NCBI GenBank assembly: GCA_964620595.1
Contig: CAZUHP010000010.1
Coordinates: forward strand, 20,360-84,359
Direction of reading: 5' to 3'
Source of the DNA: Desulfocarbo sp964620595
GTDB taxonomy: Bacteria > Desulfobacterota > Desulfarculia > Desulfarculales > Desulfarculaceae
DNA length: 64,000 nt
The notes below the pieces were generated by a model. The model did no database searches. It saw only the letters and a program-made list of their open reading frames with translations, and was not told the DNA's origin. Shown here piece after piece: positions 42,100 to 51,234 of this stretch. Numbering within the stretch: position 1 is the stretch's first letter; every line of letters starts with the position of its first letter. The translations under genes and the position numbers were made by a program.

Positions 42100-42552
42100 T
42101 TGGGCTCGGAACTGGAAGTCCTGCGCGATTACATCCGGCGGCACGGCCTGCGCTTCACCCCTGAGCGCGAGGCCATCGTCAAGGAGATATTTTCGCGCCA
42201 CGATCACTTCACCGTGGACGAACTATTCCTCAGCCTGCGCAAGAAGCGGCCCATCAGCCGCGCCTCCCTCTACCGCACCATCCCCCTGCTCATAGAGGCC
42301 GGCCTCATCTCCGAGGTGTTCCAGGACTCGGGCCAGACCCGCTATGAGCACACCTATGGCCACGAGCACCACTGCCACCTGCGTTGCCTGGGATGCGGCG
42401 AGGTGGTGGAGTTCCACGAGCCTTCCCTCCACCAGCTCGAAGAACGGGTGGCGGCCGAACACGGCTACCAGCCCAATGGTCACCGCCTGGAGGTGATGGG
42501 CCTTTGCCCGGCCTGCCAGAAAAAAAAGAGCCCCTCCCCGCGGAAGGGCTGA
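42100..42552 (+). CDS. Fur-family transcriptional regulator
   Basis: A 150-residue metal- or peroxide-responsive repressor. A winged helix (RHGLRFTPEREAIVKEIFS and RASLYRTIPLLIEAGLI) is followed by the dimer domain with HEHHCHLRCLGCGEVVEFHE, which holds metal ligands, and two C-x-x-C pairs (CLGC, CPAC) for structural zinc. Start: TTG at 42100 is preferred because AGGGAG lies seven bases upstream; a GTG at 42091 directly abuts that site. The KKK-rich tail is encoded by a terminator that serves the opposite strand. Whether it is Fur, Zur or PerR cannot be told. Confidence 0.88.
   Translation: MGSELEVLRDYIRRHGLRFTPEREAIVKEIFSRHDHFTVDELFLSLRKKRPISRASLYRTIPLLIEAGLISEVFQDSGQTRYEHTYGHEHHCHLRCLGCGEVVEFHEPSLHQLEERVAAEHGYQPNGHRLEVMGLCPACQKKKSPSPRKG
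42520..42550 (-). terminator. Terminator of pgpA, inside the Fur-family coding end
   Basis: On the minus strand AGCCCTTCC pairs with GGAGGGGCT (one wobble pair) around a short loop and is followed by CT and eight Ts. It lies 57 bases after the pgpA stop. The same DNA encodes the last ten residues of the convergent Fur-family gene, including a Lys-Lys-Lys run. Confidence 0.8.
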
Positions 42553-42606
42553 GGGCGCTTGCCGCGGCGGGCGGGCGGCAGGAGGGGCCGGGCCGGCGGG
42601 CCGGGC

Positions 42607-43107
42607 TCAGCCCCCCACCAGGGCCCTGGCCAGCCAGACCACGCCCAGGGCGTACAGCCCGGCCAGCACGTCGTCCACCACCACCCCCCAGCCGCCGGGA
42701 AGCCCCTGGCTGGCCCCCACCGGCCAGGGCTTTGTGATGTCGAAGAAGCGAAATCCCGCAAAGGCCAGGCCCGCCTGCCACCAAACGATGGGCGCGGCCA
42801 GGCCGTAGCAGGCGATCAACATGCCCAGGGCCTCGTCTATGACGATCTGGCCGGGGTCGCACCCCGGCCCGAAGACCTGGGCCGCCAGGGCCGCCTGGCT
42901 GAGCCCCACCGCCGCCGCGAACAGGGCGGCCAGAAACAGCCCATAGCCCCACCCCGCCAGGGCCGGTCCGCCCAGCCCCAGCCAGACCAGGGCCGCGGCC
43001 AGGGTGAGGGCCGAGCCATAGGTGCCCCGCGCGCCGGGCAAGAGCCCCACCCCCAGGCTGGTGCAGGCGATGCACAGGATGCGCGCCAGGGGGGAGGGCT
43101 TTGGCAT
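42607..43107 (-). CDS. pgpA: Phosphatidylglycerophosphatase A
   Basis: A 166-residue membrane phosphatase that makes phosphatidylglycerol from its phosphate precursor. The PgpA pattern is clear: SLGVGLLPGARGTYGSALTL near residues 17-36, VIDEALGMLIACYG (with the catalytic acidic residues) and FFDITKPWPVGASQGLPGGWGV followed by DDVLAG. The ATG at 43107 follows AGGAGA by seven bases; longer frames run into unrelated sequence. Confidence 0.93.
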   Translation of the reverse strand: MPKPSPLARILCIACTSLGVGLLPGARGTYGSALTLAAALVWLGLGGPALAGWGYGLFLAALFAAAVGLSQAALAAQVFGPGCDPGQIVIDEALGMLIACYGLAAPIVWWQAGLAFAGFRFFDITKPWPVGASQGLPGGWGVVVDDVLAGLYALGVVWLARALVGG

Positions 43108-43196
43108 GCCGGTTCTCCTGGGTGCAGGGGTGGCCCGGCCCCGGACAGCCAGCCGCCCCCCGGGCTCGAAGCCCTGCCCGAAGAAAGGTGGATTCC

Positions 43197-43367
43197 CTAT
43201 TGGGGAGCTGGTATCACTCGCCAGGCCTTGGAACCCCGGCGGGGCCTCTCCAGAATAAAGAAGTCGCCCGGCTTGGCCCCGGTGAGCCGGGCGAAATCGT
43301 TTATGGTCAACCGGCCGGTGGGCGTGACCTCGTACTCGCTCTTTTTCTGGGTCTTCTTGCTGGGCAC
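43197..43367 (-). CDS. Small AbrB-like protein (56 residues)
   Basis: A short ORF with GC-rich third positions. The translation has a basic start (MPSKKTQKKS), then EYEVTPTGRLTINDFARLTG and AKPGDFFILERP, with the T-x-x-G-R-L-x-I and L-G-x-K-x-G-D-x-F rhythm of AbrB/MraZ-type swapped-hairpin DNA-binding proteins. The GTG at 43365-43367 is the only start after an in-frame stop, and the ribosome site is weak. It lies 89 bases upstream of pgpA on the same strand. Gene status and function are tentative. Confidence 0.5.
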   Translation of the reverse strand: MPSKKTQKKSEYEVTPTGRLTINDFARLTGAKPGDFFILERPRRGSKAWRVIPAPQ

Positions 43368-43685
43368 GGCCTGCTTGATCCCCCCTGCTCAACCATGGCC
43401 TGTATTTGAAACTCCGCAGCCCGCAGCACCCCGGCCGCCAAGCTGCATTTTCCGATAAAATATCCTCGCAATATGGGCTAAATTTAAAAGGCCCCCTTGA
43501 AAAGCGTCAAGCTCAAAAATATAAAACGCCTTTTTCCATGGCTACGAGATTTACATGACAAGGCTGGATTTTGTCCCCAGTGCTTGGCTGAAAGCCCCAC
43601 GTCGCGGTACTCCCGGCGGCCCAGCCCGACCCAAGCGGGCCGCAGGGGAGTGAAACCCATCATGCCCAAGACCAGGAGTGATTCC
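43368..43685 (+). other. Promoter and leader region of the metallophosphoesterase-cbiB operon
   Basis: This 318-base stretch has an AT-rich promoter near 43497 and then a leader of about 150 bases before the chosen start codon. The leader has several short hairpins (GGCT-GAA-AGCC near 43580; GCGGCCC with GGGCCGC near 43616-43645). The frame of the downstream gene is open through much of it but reads like non-coding sequence. I could not match it to a riboswitch class I know. Confidence 0.45.
43497..43525 (+). promoter_or_regulatory. Sigma-70 promoter of the metallophosphoesterase-cbiB operon
   Basis: TTGAAA (43497-43502) and TATAAA (43520-43525) with a 17-base spacer. It is among the strongest promoter matches in the window. 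Confidence 0.75.
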
Positions 43686-44942
43686 ATGCTTGCCGGCTGG
43701 AAAGTCCAAAGTCGCCTTGCCCGCTGCTTGGTGCTCGCCTTGTTGCTATGCCTTGCCCCCTTGGCCGCGGCCGCAACTGCCGCGGCCGGGGCGCCGCCCA
43801 ATTTCTCCTTTGTGGTGCTGGGCGACACCCGGAGCGAGATTTTCATACCAGGCGGGCTCCAGCAGGCCGGGGAGATACGGGCCTTGTTGCAGAAGCGCTA
43901 TCATTCCCCCCCTGAGCTGAGCTTCGACCCGGACAGCGGCCTGCTTCGCAAGGTGCGGATCAAGCCCCGGCGGGGCAAGAAATCCTACACCGCCATCTAC
44001 CGCGACGGCTGGCCCCAACTGGCCTGGCGAGGCGAGGGCGCCAAGGCGCGGGTGATCATGCGGGCCAGCGGCCGGCAATGGATCTTCGAGCGCATCGCCG
44101 CGGCCTTCAACCCCAGCCTCGCCCCTGCCGGACGGCGCCCCCTGTTCTGCCTGCACACCGGCGACCTGGTGATCTGGGGGGGGCAGGGACGGGCCGTGAG
44201 CCACAGCCCCTATTGGCAGCGCCTGCAACAAGGACTCCTGGCCAGGCTGCCCCCGCCGGAGCCGGGCCTGGGCCTGCCGGGCCGTTTCTTCCCGGCCCTG
44301 GGCAACCACGAAACCTGGCTGGACCAGGACCTCAAGGGCCTGCTCACCACCCTGCCCTACCTGCGCCAGATGGGCCTTACTCCCCAGCGCCGCATCTACT
44401 CCTTCCGCCATGCCGGCTGCCGCTTCATCTTCCTGGACTCGGGCGGCTACGATGCCAAGGGGGAAGGCTGGTGGACCGACAAGCCGGGATTCGCCGAGCA
44501 GATGCGGGCGCTGACCGGCTGGCTCCAGCAGGCCAGGGCAGAAAGGGCCCGCCAGGTGTTCATCGTGTACCACAAGCCCTCTTTCTGCATCACCGGCCAC
44601 GGCCCCCTGCCCGAGTCCTGCAACCCCCGCCGCTTCATCGAGCCCTTTGCCAAGGACCTCTCCATCACCGTGTTCAACGGCCACGTGCACACCACCGAGC
44701 TCTACCGGGTGAACGGGGTGCGCTACCTGGTGCTGGGCGGCGGCGGCGCGCCCCAGAAGTTCCAGGCCAAGCCCCCGCCCGGCTACCCGCCCGAGCTGTA
44801 TTGGCGCGGCTCTCCCCGGGTGGAGGAATACAACTTCCTGCTGGTGCAAGTGCGGGGCAAGGGCCTCCGCCTCATCCTGCACCGCTTCCGCCCCACCCAG
44901 GTGCGCCGGCCCTTCTCCACCGTGGAGGTGCTGGCCGACTGA
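43686..44942 (+). CDS. Secreted metallophosphoesterase (calcineurin-like)
   Basis: A 418-residue protein with signal peptide (residues 1-34). Metallophosphoesterase motifs in order: VVLGDTRSE (the first His is replaced, giving D-T-R), TGDLVIWGG, ALGNHETW, IVYHKPSF and FNGHVHTTE. The D-x-R first motif is found in some purple-acid-phosphatase-like groups. The ATG at 43686 is preferred because AGGAG lies seven bases upstream; longer in-frame starts lack ribosome sites and a signal sequence. Substrate unknown. cbiB follows after 49 bases. Confidence 0.85.
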   Translation: MLAGWKVQSRLARCLVLALLLCLAPLAAAATAAAGAPPNFSFVVLGDTRSEIFIPGGLQQAGEIRALLQKRYHSPPELSFDPDSGLLRKVRIKPRRGKKSYTAIYRDGWPQLAWRGEGAKARVIMRASGRQWIFERIAAAFNPSLAPAGRRPLFCLHTGDLVIWGGQGRAVSHSPYWQRLQQGLLARLPPPEPGLGLPGRFFPALGNHETWLDQDLKGLLTTLPYLRQMGLTPQRRIYSFRHAGCRFIFLDSGGYDAKGEGWWTDKPGFAEQMRALTGWLQQARAERARQVFIVYHKPSFCITGHGPLPESCNPRRFIEPFAKDLSITVFNGHVHTTELYRVNGVRYLVLGGGGAPQKFQAKPPPGYPPELYWRGSPRVEEYNFLLVQVRGKGLRLILHRFRPTQVRRPFSTVEVLAD

Positions 44943-44991
44943 GGCCGGGCGTGTTATAGAGGGCGCGGAACCTTCCCCTGGAGGCAGCGAC

Positions 44992-45948
44992 TTGTTCAGC
45001 GCCCTGATGCTGGTCCTGGTGTTGGCGGCCGACGCCCTGGTCGGCGACCCACCCACCTGGCCCCACCTGGTGCGGCTCATGGGCTGGGCCGTATCCCGCC
45101 TGGAGGCGCTGTTGCGCGCCGCCCTGCCCGGAGCCCTGCACCTGGCCGGGGCGCTGCTGGTGCTCCTGGTGGTGGGCGGATCGGCCCTGGCCGCCTGGGC
45201 GCTTCTCGCCCTGAGCCAAGCCCTGTGGCCGCCGCTGGCCTGGTTCCTGGCCGCGGGGCTTTCCTTCCAATGCCTGGCCGCGGGCCAGCTCTGGCGCGAG
45301 GCCCGGGCAGTGGCCCGGCCCCTGGAGCGGGGCGATCTGGCCCTGGCCCGGGAGCGCCTGGCCATGATCGTGGGCCGCGACACCGAGGCCCTGGACCAGG
45401 CCGGGGTGCGGCGGGCACTCATCGAGACCGTGGCCGAAAACCTGAACGACGGCGTGGTGGCGCCGCTCTTTTACCTGGCCCTGCTCGGCCCGGTGGGGGC
45501 GGTGGCCTACAAGGCGGTGAACACCCTGGACTCCATGGTGGGCTACCGGAACCAGCGCTATGCCGAGCTGGGCCTCATAGCCGCCCGGCTGGACGATGCG
45601 GCCGGCTGGCTGCCCGCCCGGCTCAGCGCCTTGACCATGACCGCCGCCGCCTGGCTGGCCGGCCTGGACCCGGCCGGGGCCTGGCGGGTCATGCTGCGCG
45701 ACCACGCGGCCCACGCCAGCCCCAACGCGGGCTGGCCCGAGGCGGCCTGCGCCGGGGCCCTGGGGGTGCGCCTGGGTGGACCCAGCTCCTACGGCGGGGT
45801 GGTGCACGCCAAGCCCTGGCTCAACTCCCCGGGCCGCCAGCCCACGCCCGCCGACCTGGCCGCCTGCCTGCGCTTGATGGCCTTGAGCTGCCTGCTGGCC
45901 GGCCTGGCCGCCCTGGGCTGGTCAGCCTGGTGGTGGGGCCTGTGGTAG
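44992..45948 (+). CDS. cbiB: Adenosylcobinamide-phosphate synthase CbiB
   Basis: A 318-residue membrane enzyme that attaches the aminopropanol arm to adenosylcobyric acid in cobalamin synthesis. Family motifs: ADALVGDPPTWPHLVRLMG near residues 13-31, ETVAENLNDGVVAPLFYLAL, YKAVNTLDSMVGYRNQRY, and SPNAGWPEAACAGALGVRLGG. TTG start at 44992, seven bases after GGAGG, with no ATG in the conserved region. It indicates at least partial cobalamin synthesis or salvage; no other cob genes are in the window. Confidence 0.94.
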   Translation: MFSALMLVLVLAADALVGDPPTWPHLVRLMGWAVSRLEALLRAALPGALHLAGALLVLLVVGGSALAAWALLALSQALWPPLAWFLAAGLSFQCLAAGQLWREARAVARPLERGDLALARERLAMIVGRDTEALDQAGVRRALIETVAENLNDGVVAPLFYLALLGPVGAVAYKAVNTLDSMVGYRNQRYAELGLIAARLDDAAGWLPARLSALTMTAAAWLAGLDPAGAWRVMLRDHAAHASPNAGWPEAACAGALGVRLGGPSSYGGVVHAKPWLNSPGRQPTPADLAACLRLMALSCLLAGLAALGWSAWWWGLW

Positions 45949-45950
45949 GA

Positions 45951-45997
45951 CCCCGCCCCGCCCCCCGCCCCGCCCCCCGCTCCGCCCCCCCGCCCGC
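45951..45997. repeat. CCGCCCCCCG repeat after cbiB
   Basis: CCCCGCCCCG, CCCCCCGCCCCG and CCCCCCGCTCC units directly after the cbiB stop. It is a G-tract family member with a CGCC linker instead of CGAC. Confidence 0.7.
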
Positions 45998-46133
45998 CTA
46001 AGGACGCGGCGAACCAGCCGGTGACACACGCCAAGGGCGACTCACACGGCCCATCACGAAAAGACGCGGCGGCCTGAAATAGTCTCTGGTGGGGGATCAA
46101 TCCGGCAAGGGGAGGGCGGCGGCCCGGGGCAGG

Positions 46134-46565
46134 CTAGGCGCGCTGGCCGTTGTCCGGGCCCTGGAACATGCAGCGGCACTTTTCCAGAAGCTCGACCAGG
46201 CCAAACGGCTTGGGCAGAAAATGGTCCACCATTTCCGGCAGGGAGCCGTGGGACTGGTTCAAGACCATGGTGGTGGTACCCGAGATGAGGACCACCTTGA
46301 TACCCGGGGCGACCTCCTTGACCCGGCGGACCAATTCCAAGCCGTCCAGCCCGGGCATGGTGTAGTCGGTTACCAGCAGATCCGCGCCTTGGCTGCGCAG
46401 ATAGTCCAGGGCCTCGCCGGGCTGGCAAAACCCCTTGACCTGAAAATGGGGCGACAAGGCCAAGGTGTATATCTCCACCAGCACAGGGTCGTCGTCCACT
46501 ACCACCACCCTGCTGCGGGCGCGTAAAGAGGACGGCGGCTCCAGATTCGGGGGCCTGGATTTCAT
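46134..46565 (-). CDS. Single-domain response regulator (receiver) protein
   Basis: A 143-residue receiver domain after a short linker: VVVVDDDPVLVEIY, phospho-acceptor in LLVTDYTMPGLDG near residue 68, Thr in VLISGTTTM and Lys in FLPKPFG. There is no output domain, so it acts by protein contact, for example in a phosphorelay or like CheY. The ATG at 46565 fits the domain; upstream is unlike protein. It follows the cNMP-binding gene by 177 bases on the same strand. No kinase adjoins. Confidence 0.85.
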   Translation of the reverse strand: MKSRPPNLEPPSSLRARSRVVVVDDDPVLVEIYTLALSPHFQVKGFCQPGEALDYLRSQGADLLVTDYTMPGLDGLELVRRVKEVAPGIKVVLISGTTTMVLNQSHGSLPEMVDHFLPKPFGLVELLEKCRCMFQGPDNGQRA

Positions 46566-46742
46566 GCTGATCCCGTTGTTTTCAAATATGGGTTGAGACA
46601 GGGAACCTAATGCAAAAAGACGGGCGGACGGGGGCGGCTCCACTTTGTATACACCACCCCTAACCCTAGAGGGGCGGGTGAGTCAAGCATTAAATTGCCC
46701 TGCTCCCCACCATGAGAGGGCGGGCGGGAGGCATCCCGCGGC

Positions 46743-47927
46743 CTAGTCTTGCAAGCGATTGATTTGGCTAGCCAAAGAGCCCACTGCCTGACTGAAGTCG
46801 TCCGGCGGGGGAGGCGGCGCGCTGGGCAGCTCGGCCTCCAATTGGCGCACCACGCCGGGCCCCAGGTTGGCCAGGATGATCTTGCGCGCCTTGGGGCTGG
46901 CGCCAGCGGCGAGAACGAGCACCTGGTCATAGCCCACGGCCACCAGGGCCCGCTGCAACACCGGCTTGTCCGCAGCCAGGAGGGTTTCCAGGGCTGGCGA
47001 CGGCTTCCGCTTGGGGGGAGACTCGGCCGGAGGGGATTCAGCGGCCGGCTGAGCGGCCCGGCCCTGGTGTTCCCGCACCCAGGCCAGGGCCTCCTCGCGG
47101 TTCAGGAGCACCATGCTCTCCGGCGCCCGGCCCTGGGCCAGGGCCTGCAATATATCCTCCACCGCGACCCCGGTCTCCTGGGCCAAGTCGTAGAGGTTGA
47201 TGAAGGCATCGTCCAGGCCCGGGCCAGCGGCCTTCTTGACCTCCTCATCCACCTCCTCCTCGCTCTGCTCCCGGGCCAGGCGCTTGACCACCGCCCCGGC
47301 CTCGGCCGCGAGGTGCTGGGGCCGGTCCAGGACCAGGGCGCGTCCCTTGGAGCTGCGCGACACCTGCACCACCTCGTCCTGCCGCAGCTCCCTGAGCAGG
47401 GCCTCCACCTCGTAGGAGGGCAGGTGCAGCACCTCCTGGCAAAGTTCCATGAGCTTGGGGATGGGGATGTAGGCCACGCCTTCCGGGTCCACCGGCGAGG
47501 AATCCAACCAGGCCTGCAACAAGCGCACAAAGGATTCCAGCTTGGCGGCGCGGTCATACTGCTTGCGTACCATGGCCGAGGTGTGGGCCAGGCGCTCCAC
47601 CAGGCCCCGCACCAGGGCCTGCACCAAGGGCACCGCCTGCTCCAGGGCCTGGTTCAGGCGGTGGCGGTCCACGATCACCACCTCGGTGTACTCCAGGGCC
47701 ACCACCGTGGCGGTGCGCCTCTCGTCGGCCACCAGCGCCATTTCGCCGAACACCGCGCCCTTTTTCAGCACGGCCAGGGTGACCTTCTCGCCGGCCAGGT
47801 CCTTTACCACCGCCACCTTGCCCGAGTGGATGATGCAGGCAAAGGAGCCGTCCTGACCCTCCTTGAAGATGGTCTGGCCCTGGTTGTATGCCTTGGTGCG
47901 GAAGGTGACCGTCATCCGGGGCGGCAT
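46743..47927 (-). CDS. cNMP-binding protein with winged-helix-like and FliG-like C-terminal regions
   Basis: A 394-residue multi-domain protein. Residues about 10-125 are a cyclic-nucleotide-binding-fold domain (GQTIFKEGQDGSFACIIHSG, KKGAVFGEMALVADERRTATV). Residues about 130-205 resemble the Crp winged helix (YIPIPKLMELCQEVLHLPSY, ALLRELRQDEVVQV). A linker and a helical region (INLYDLAQETGVAVEDILQA) follow. Residues about 325-380 (LQRALVAVGYDQVLVLAAGA, KARKIILANLGPGVVRQLEA) look like a FliG middle/C-terminal repeat. The match to FliG is by eye. The combination is unusual. The adjoining receiver gene may be a partner. Confidence 0.65.
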   Translation of the reverse strand: MPPRMTVTFRTKAYNQGQTIFKEGQDGSFACIIHSGKVAVVKDLAGEKVTLAVLKKGAVFGEMALVADERRTATVVALEYTEVVIVDRHRLNQALEQAVPLVQALVRGLVERLAHTSAMVRKQYDRAAKLESFVRLLQAWLDSSPVDPEGVAYIPIPKLMELCQEVLHLPSYEVEALLRELRQDEVVQVSRSSKGRALVLDRPQHLAAEAGAVVKRLAREQSEEEVDEEVKKAAGPGLDDAFINLYDLAQETGVAVEDILQALAQGRAPESMVLLNREEALAWVREHQGRAAQPAAESPPAESPPKRKPSPALETLLAADKPVLQRALVAVGYDQVLVLAAGASPKARKIILANLGPGVVRQLEAELPSAPPPPPDDFSQAVGSLASQINRLQD

Positions 47928-47972
47928 GCACGCCTCCCTGTGGAAGCCGGCGGGGCGCGGCCCCCGGCCGGC

Positions 47973-49127
<1,155 letters not shown>

Positions 49128-49165
49128 CGCCGCCTCCGAAGCCTTGAGGGAAATCCCAAACCCAG

Positions 49166-49193
49166 CTTATAGAACGCCCGGGCGGACAGTCAA
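49166..49193 (-). promoter_or_regulatory. Promoter of the acyl-CoA dehydrogenase gene
   Basis: On the minus strand TTGACT (49193-49188) and TATAAG (49171-49166) are separated by 16 bases, about 40 bases before the start codon. It makes the dehydrogenase at least partly independent of the thiolase-like operon upstream. Confidence 0.6.
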
Positions 49194-49269
49194 GAAGATG
49201 CGCCCGGCTTGGGGGAAGGCCGGAGCGCCCGGGGGCGCCCCGGCCCGTGCCTTGCTCCAGGCCGCCGGC

Positions 49270-49776
49270 CTACTTATCCGGCACCCACCACACGTCCAGG
49301 ATGGTGTGGGTGGGGTTCTTGGTGCGGAACTGGGCCTTGACCGGCATGCCGATATAAGGCTTGCCCTCGGCCAAGAAGCCCTTGAAGATAGTGTCCACGC
49401 CCTTGATCTCCACGTCGATCTGCCAATAGGGCGTCTTCATTTCGATGCCGATGCCGGCGTAGTCCACCAGGGTGTAGGTGTATATCTTGCCCCTGGCCGG
49501 CACCCGCACCCACCTCATCTTCTCGTAGCAGTCCGGGCAGTCGGCCCGCGGCGGCAGCCAGGTGCTCTGGTGGGGGCACTTGGGGTTGGTGCAGCGGGTG
49601 GCCATGAGCCGGCCTTGGGCCAGCCCCTTGAAGAAGGGAGTGAGCTGGCCGTAGGTGTGGTGGTGCTCCAGGGTGCGCGGCCAGCGTACCACCCAGGCCT
49701 TCTTGTCGTCGTAGAGCTGAAGGGGCTTGCCGGTGTAGCGGGTCTTGATCGCCTTCTCGTATATTTTCTTTGCCAT
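49270..49776 (-). CDS. DUF35 zinc-ribbon/OB-fold protein (acyl-CoA-associated)
   Basis: A 168-residue protein with a zinc ribbon (CTNPKCPHQSTWLPP then DCPDCY near residues 66-90, four cysteines) and an OB fold (KIYTYTLVDYAGIGIEMKTPYW). DUF35 proteins such as BbsA and ChsH2 form complexes with thiolase-fold enzymes and position the CoA substrate. It lies 18 bases downstream of the thiolase-fold gene, the usual pairing. Confidence 0.92.
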   Translation of the reverse strand: MAKKIYEKAIKTRYTGKPLQLYDDKKAWVVRWPRTLEHHHTYGQLTPFFKGLAQGRLMATRCTNPKCPHQSTWLPPRADCPDCYEKMRWVRVPARGKIYTYTLVDYAGIGIEMKTPYWQIDVEIKGVDTIFKGFLAEGKPYIGMPVKAQFRTKNPTHTILDVWWVPDK

Positions 49777-49794
49777 GTTTTCGCCTCCCTTCCC

Positions 49795-51162
49795 CTACCA
49801 GGCCTTGCGCAGGATGCCCACGGTCACGTGGGAACCCACGCCCGCGTGGGAGACCCAAAGGGCCTGCTTGGCGTCCTTGACTTGCAGGCTCTTCCAGTTC
49901 TTGGGCTTTCTCTTGCCCGCCCGCTTCCACCACTTGGGATCGCCGTGGAAATAGTCGTAGCGCTGCTGGAGCTGCCAGAGGCACTCGGCCGCCTGCCAGA
50001 TGCCGGTGGCACCCACCGCGTGCATGGTGCCCAAGAGGCCGCCCGAGAGGTTGGCCGGGCACTTGCCGCCGTAGTAGCAGTCGCCGCTTTCCACGTAGTC
50101 GATCTCCTGGCCGTAGGGGCGCAGGCCGATGTCGCCGTAGGTCTGGATGTCGCTGATGGTGAAGGCGTCGTGCAGCTCCACCAAGTCCAGCTCCTCCAGG
50201 GGGTCCTTGATGCCGGCCATGCGGTAGGTCAAGTAGGCCGCGAAGCGCGCCGCCAGGAAGGACTCGAAGCCGGGCCAGCGCGGGTTCTCCTTGAGAAGCT
50301 CGTCGTACTGGCCGGGCTCCTCGTTGGGCAACAGCGGGATCTCCATGGGCCGCCGGTCGGCCACCCGCAGGGTGTGGCTGCCGCCGGCGATGAAGAGTTC
50401 CACCGGGTGGTCGGAGAGCTTGTAGGCCATCTCCTCGTCGCAGAGCAGCACCGCGGCCGCGCCGGCGGTCATGGCGCAGCATTCCAAGAAGCGCAGGGGG
50501 TAGGCGCTCATGCGCGACTCCAGCACCTCCTCCACCGTGTGCTCGCCGGGCTGCTGGGCGTTGGGGTTCATCATGGCGTAGTAGCGGTTCTTCACCGCGA
50601 TCTTGGCCCGCACCTCGTCGGACAGGTCATAGACCTGGGCGAAGCGGTTGGCCATGGGCGCGTAGTAAGAGGAGTAGATGCGGCCCATGCGGGTTTCGAA
50701 GTCCTTGCAGGCCGCGGTGGAGATGTAGAAGTTGCCGGTGCGGGTGTCCACCTCGTCCATGCGCTCCCAGCCCGCCACCAGGCAGCAGTTGGCATAGCCC
50801 GAGGCAATGGCCTGGGCGCCCATGAGCACCGCCGAGCCGCCGGTGGCGCCGCCGGTCTTGATGCCCACGTTGTACAGCGGGTCCAGGCCCAGGTAATCGT
50901 GCACCTTGGCCTCGCACAGGAGCTGGTCCTGGAAATGGTCGGCGAACTCGCCGTAGACCGCGAACTGGATACTGTCCTTGATCTCCAGGGGCGACAGCTT
51001 GAGCTGGTTCTCCTCCAGCATCATCTTGTAGGCCATCATGACCAACTCTTCCAGCTTGTACTCCGGGAAGTACTTGCGGAAGGGGGTGCAGCCGCCGGCC
51101 ACCATGAACACGCGCTTGCTCCACTTGGGGATGCGCAGGTTGCCTTTGCCAAATGTGATCAT
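49795..51162 (-). CDS. Thiolase-fold enzyme lacking both catalytic cysteines (Ltp2/SCP2-like)
   Basis: A 455-residue thiolase-superfamily protein. The catalytic-Cys position of thiolases (usually in N-x-x-C-x-S-G) reads KTGGATGGSAVLMGAQAIAS near residues 100-119, with no Cys. The C-terminal Cys motif (C-x-G-x-G) reads SHAGVGSH. The other two motifs persist: ELHDAFTISD and GGLLGTMHAVGATG. This is the pattern of DUF35-partnered thiolase-like aldolases such as Ltp2 (with ChsH2), which split a C-C bond without an acyl-Cys step. A true Claisen-cleavage role is therefore doubtful. Operon with the DUF35 gene and the XRE-cupin regulator. Confidence 0.85.
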   Translation of the reverse strand: MITFGKGNLRIPKWSKRVFMVAGGCTPFRKYFPEYKLEELVMMAYKMMLEENQLKLSPLEIKDSIQFAVYGEFADHFQDQLLCEAKVHDYLGLDPLYNVGIKTGGATGGSAVLMGAQAIASGYANCCLVAGWERMDEVDTRTGNFYISTAACKDFETRMGRIYSSYYAPMANRFAQVYDLSDEVRAKIAVKNRYYAMMNPNAQQPGEHTVEEVLESRMSAYPLRFLECCAMTAGAAAVLLCDEEMAYKLSDHPVELFIAGGSHTLRVADRRPMEIPLLPNEEPGQYDELLKENPRWPGFESFLAARFAAYLTYRMAGIKDPLEELDLVELHDAFTISDIQTYGDIGLRPYGQEIDYVESGDCYYGGKCPANLSGGLLGTMHAVGATGIWQAAECLWQLQQRYDYFHGDPKWWKRAGKRKPKNWKSLQVKDAKQALWVSHAGVGSHVTVGILRKAW

Positions 51163-51234
51163 AGGCTATTCCTCCTACCTAGGTTGTGACCCTTACCCTC
51201 GCCCCGGGCCGGAGAATCCCGGCCGGCGCGTCGT

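Noticed and set aside
45998..46133. GEMM-like (c-di-GMP-I riboswitch) fragments such as GAAAAGACGC
   Set aside because: The conserved GGGCAAACC-type element and receptor are absent, and the region lies between convergent genes, not upstream of a start.
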